From: Streptomyces sp. NRRL F-5727
GTDB lineage: Bacteria; Actinomycetota; Actinomycetes; Streptomycetales; Streptomycetaceae
DNA length: 64,000 nt
Direction of reading: 5' to 3'
Assembly: GCF_000719555.1 (NCBI RefSeq)
Contig: NZ_JOGX01000010.1
Coordinates: 105,553-169,552, forward strand
The translations under genes and the position numbers were made by a program. Numbering within the stretch: the stretch's first letter is position 1; each line of letters begins with the position of its first letter. Below, piece by piece: positions 61,305 through 64,000 of the stretch. The notes under the pieces are model-generated. The model saw nothing but the letters and a program-made list of their open reading frames with translations, was not told where the DNA came from and did not search any database.

Positions 61305-61520
61305 CCATCCCCCTGGCCGCTCCACGCACGTCCGCATGCCGCCGAACGCCTGTCGAACTCTCGAAAACGTTCTGGGAATGCTTTCATCGGCCACCGGTCG
61401 CTGGAAACCGCTTGCGCACCGACCTTGATGGGATCGTGACCGTTATTCGGTCATGCGTCCCCGGAATGTGTTCATCCGGTGGCGTGGAGTGGTCTGAACC
61501 TCGTGAGGGCCGGGGTCCGT

Positions 61521-61928
61521 TCAGCCGGCGGTGTTGATCATCGAGGCCGCCGCGTACGTCATGTACCGCCACAACTGGGCGTCGTGCTCCGGCGCGAGCT
61601 CCAGGCTGTCGAGCGCGGCGCGCATGTGCCGGAGCCAGGCGTCGTGCGCGGCCTGGTCGACGACGAAGGGGGCGTGCCGCATGCGGAGACGGGGGTGGCC
61701 GCGGCGCTCGCTGTAGGTGCCCGGGCCGCCCCAGTACTGCATGAGGAAGAGCGCGAACCGCTCCTCGGCGGGGCCGAGGTCCTCCTCGGGGTACATCGGG
61801 CGGAGCAGCGGGTCCCCGGCGACGCCCTCGTAGAAGCGCCGGACGAGGCGGCGGAACGTCTCCTCGCCGCCGACCTGCTCGTAGAAGGTCTGCTCCTGCA
61901 CCGTGCCGTCCCCGGGAATCTCGTTCAC
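61521..61928 (-). CDS. glbO: truncated haemoglobin, group II (GlbO-like)
   Basis: This 135-residue globin has FYEQVGGEETFRRLVRRFYEGV, LRPMYPEEDLGPAEERFALFLMQYWGGP, and the proximal His in LRMRHAPFVV. The Tyr in FYEGV and Trp in YWGG fit group II. It binds O2 or NO in the cytosol. The start is GTG 61928. Confidence 0.92.
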   Translation of the reverse strand: MNEIPGDGTVQEQTFYEQVGGEETFRRLVRRFYEGVAGDPLLRPMYPEEDLGPAEERFALFLMQYWGGPGTYSERRGHPRLRMRHAPFVVDQAAHDAWLRHMRAALDSLELAPEHDAQLWRYMTYAAASMINTAG

Positions 61929-61998
61929 CGTTCCATCGTCTCAGACGGGGCGGCGGAGGACCGGAGGTCTAGGACCCCCGGACCTCCGGCCCGCCCGG

Positions 61999-64000
61999 TC
62001 AGCCGCGCCGGACGGTGATCGTCGTCCAGGCGCCGACGTGCACCCGGTCGCCGTCCTGGAGCTGGACGGGGACGTACGGCTGGATCGGCTCCTCGCCGCC
62101 GTTGACCGTGGTGCCGTTGGTGGAGTTCTGGTCCACCACCGCCCACGAGCCGTCGGGCTGCTGCACCAGCACGGCGTGCTGGTGCGAGACGCCCGGGTCC
62201 TCCGGCGGCACGGCCAGGTCGATGTCGGGGGACTCGCCGGTGGAGTGCCGGCGGCGCCCGATGGAGACCTGGTTGCCCTGCAGCGGCAGCTGCTTCGGCG
62301 GCGCGTACGCGGGCAGGTTGAGGCCCGATGCCTCGGGGCCGCTGCGGCGCATCATCGCCATGAAGTAGTCGCGGTCCGGCCCGATGTGGGCGGTCCACTG
62401 CTGCGGACGCGGCGGCCCGGGCTGCGGGGCCTGCGGGGGCTGCGCCTGGGACGGCGGGGACAGCACCCAGTCGTCGTCGGCCGCCGCCCGGGGCTGCGGC
62501 GGGGCCGGCGGAGCCGGAGCCTGCGCCTGGGCCTGGGCGTACGGGGGCGGCGCCTGGTGGTGCGTCGGCTCGGCGCCCAGCGGTTCGGCCGGCCGGTTCA
62601 CCTGCGAGGGCCGCGAGTCGTGGTACCCGAACGGGTCCTGCGGCGCGGCCGGAGCCGGCGGCGCGGGCGGCGCGGACGGCGCCGACGGAGTCGACGGAGC
62701 CGACGGGAAGCCCGGCGGCGGCCCGGCCGACCGGTTGGCCGGTGCGATCGGGGTGTACGAGGTCGCGGTACCGGTCAGGAAGTTCCAGCGGCACTCCTCG
62801 CAGTACGGCGCCATGTGCTCGCGCGGCGTACGGCACTGAGGGCACAGCTCCGCCTGCGCGGTGGCATTCGGATCCCCACCACCCGAGAACCCCCCGGGAG
62901 CCCCGCCCTCGCCCCGGAACCCGGGCGGCGGAGGCGGCGTACCGGGCCCACCGGCGGGACCACCGGGGAACCCGGGCCCACCGGCCGGACCGGCCGGGGC
63001 GCCGGGCCCACCGGCGAAGCCGGGCGCGCCGGGCGCACCGGGGCCGTCGGGGAAGCCGGGACGACCGGGACCGCCGGGACCGCCGGGCGCGCCGGGACCG
63101 CCGGGCGCGCCGGGACCGCCGGGCGCGGGCGGGAAGCCGGGGCCGCCGGGGAAGCCCGGACGGTCGCCCCCGGGCGCACCGGGGCCGTCGGAGAAACCAG
63201 GACCATCGGCGCCCGGCGGGCGGCCCGGGAAGCCGGGACCGTCGGGAGAGCCGGGCCTGCCGGGACCGGCCGGGGCGCCGGGACCGCCCGGAGCGCCGGG
63301 GCCGCCGGGGAATCCGGGACCGTCGGCACCCGCCGGGCCACCGGGGAAGCCGGGGCGGCCGCCGTCGGCCGGAGCACCGGGCCCACCAGGGAAGCCGGGC
63401 GCGCCGGGGCCGTCGGGGAAGCCGGGACGACCGGGTCCGCCAGGGGTGCCGGGCGGGAAGCCGGGCCCACCGGGCGCGCCAGGACCGTCGGGGAAGCCGG
63501 GGCGGCCGGGGCCGCCGGGCGCGCCGGGGCCACCGGAGGCGCCGGGCGCACCGGGGCCGCCGGGCGCGCCGGGACCGTCAGGGCCGCCGGGGCGACCGGG
63601 TCCGCCAGGGGTGCCGGGCGGGAAGCCGGGCCCACCGGGCGCGCCGGGACCGTCGGGGAAGCCGGGGCGGCCGGGGCCGCCGGGTGCGCCGGGACCGTCG
63701 GAGAAGCCAGGGCGGCCGGGGCCGCCGGGAGGACCGGGCGGGAAGCCGGGGCCGTCGGCACCCGCCGGACCGCCGGGGAAGCCGGGGCGACCTGGTTCGC
63801 CCGGGCCGCCCGGGGCGCCGGGACCGCCGGGGTTGCCCTGGCCGGCCGGAGCGCCGGGGAAGCCGGGGCCGCCCGGGCCACCGGGTGCACCGGGGCCGTC
63901 GGGGCCGCCGAAGCCCGGGCCGCCGGGGGCGCTCGGGAAGCCCGGGCCGCCGGGGGCGGGCGGGCCGGGCGGGGAGGTCGGGTGGGGGTAGCCGTAGGCG
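61999..64000 (-). CDS. FHA-domain protein with zinc ribbon and Gly/Pro-rich N-terminus, 5' part missing
   Basis: The frame runs from the right edge of the window (no start seen) to 61999. The visible N-terminal part of about 370 residues is low-complexity PGGPG, GAPG and GFPG repeats on the minus strand. Next come a zinc ribbon ([20 protein letters not shown] in parts), a Pro/Gln/Ala-rich linker, and a C-terminal FHA domain with [25 protein letters not shown] and [13 protein letters not shown] domains bind phosphothreonine, so it probably acts in Ser/Thr kinase signalling. The plus-strand collagen-like frame over the same DNA is an antisense shadow. Confidence 0.88.
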   Translation of the reverse strand, partial: AYGYPHPTSPPGPPAPGGPGFPSAPGGPGFGGPDGPGAPGGPGGPGFPGAPAGQGNPGGPGAPGGPGEPGRPGFPGGPAGADGPGFPPGPPGGPGRPGFSDGPGAPGGPGRPGFPDGPGAPGGPGFPPGTPGGPGRPGGPDGPGAPGGPGAPGASGGPGAPGGPGRPGFPDGPGAPGGPGFPPGTPGGPGRPGFPDGPGAPGFPGGPGAPADGGRPGFPGGPAGADGPGFPGGPGAPGGPGAPAGPGRPGSPDGPGFPGRPPGADGPGFSDGPGAPGGDRPGFPGGPGFPPAPGGPGAPGGPGAPGGPGGPGRPGFPDGPGAPGAPGFAGGPGAPAGPAGGPGFPGGPAGGPGTPPPPPGFRGEGGAPGGFSGGGDPNATAQAELCPQCRTPREHMAPYCEECRWNFLTGTATSYTPIAPANRSAGPPPGFPSAPSTPSAPSAPPAPPAPAAPQDPFGYHDSRPSQVNRPAEPLGAEPTHHQAPPPYAQAQAQAPAPPAPPQPRAAADDDWVLSPPSQAQPPQAPQPGPPRPQQWTAHIGPDRDYFMAMMRRSGPEASGLNLPAYAPPKQLPLQGNQVSIGRRRHSTGESPDIDLAVPPEDPGVSHQHAVLVQQPDGSWAVVDQNSTNGTTVNGGEEPIQPYVPVQLQDGDRVHVGAWTTITVRRG

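Noticed and set aside
62861..63991. Plus-strand collagen-like frame of 376 codons (GPPG repeats)
   Set aside because: It is antisense to the FHA protein frame, has no ribosome-binding site, and its repeats follow from the Gly/Pro codons on the other strand.

Overview
The window looks like Streptomyces chromosome. The DNA is very GC-rich with strong third-position GC, GTG and TTG starts are common, and it carries a chaplin, an SsbB-type SSB, a tandem pair of dynamin-like GTPases, a LAETG-anchored thioester surface protein and EttA. The left two thirds (about 1-42 kb) is accessory and specialised metabolism. The right third (about 44-64 kb, beyond a tRNA-Arg) looks like conserved core.

Layout. 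(1) 1-6.2 kb: a compact divergent cluster with an AfsA-family protein, a ketosynthase, a partner ketosynthase that has lost its catalytic residues, an ACP, a HAD phosphatase (cut by the window edge), a KAS III-like enzyme and a ketoreductase. It resembles a self-contained acyl-chain and butyrolactone-type signalling pathway. (2) 6.4-8.9 kb: a P1B-4 metal ATPase divergent from an NmtR-type nickel/cobalt sensor, with a visible operator. (3) 9.1-10.8 kb: a leaderless substrate-binding-like protein and a small secreted protein. (4) 11.2-16.2 kb: a probable microcin C-like locus. It has a 19-residue peptide gene ending in Asn, a 12-bp hairpin, an MFS exporter and an MccB/ThiF-like adenylating enzyme, and a convergent GNAT that could give self-immunity. 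An HTTM (SdpB-like) membrane pair lies just upstream. (5) 16.2-20.3 kb: the actinobacterial arsenic operons arsO-acr3-arsR and arsC-arsT. (6) 20.4-24.4 kb: a phosphate ABC importer with a fused PstC-PstA permease and a PHO box, next to another arsR. (7) 24.4-28.8 kb: a tightly coupled operon of an EPSP-synthase homologue, a phosphoglycerate-mutase homologue, a CTP-synthase-like amidotransferase and two unknown proteins. This is the enzyme set linked to arsono-organic natural products in S. lividans. (8) 29.2-32.3 kb: a TrmB/LuxR-type regulator, a Cys-Cys-rich FemAB-like enzyme and a secreted GAGWD-repeat peptide. (9) 32.5-39.2 kb: three arsR genes, the organoarsenical permease arsP, an aminotransferase and two flavoproteins, with a shared ArsR operator family. 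(10) 39.5-44.4 kb: a SigK/RskA-like module with a fasciclin lipoprotein and a molybdopterin oxidoreductase that has a near-perfect SigK-type promoter, plus a chaplin. (11) 44.6-64 kb: tRNA-Arg, dynamin-like pair, ssbB, surface protein, ettA, thioesterase, a MacB/FtsX-type ABC system, truncated haemoglobin and an FHA protein that runs off the right edge.

How it may work together. Four copies of a 31-nt element (GGCA-N6-TGCC-N12-TGCCA) lie 104-141 nt upstream of the first gene of four transcription units: the HTTM pair, the microcin C-like operon, the arsono-organic operon and the GAGWD-peptide operon. This suggests one regulon joining a Trojan-horse-type peptide, an arsenic metabolite and a repeat peptide, perhaps under the TrmB/LuxR-type regulator at 29.2 kb. 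That link is inferred from sequence only. The arsenic genes form a second, ArsR-controlled layer: import (pst), reduction (arsC/arsT), efflux (acr3, arsP), oxidation (flavoproteins) and carbon-arsenic bond formation.
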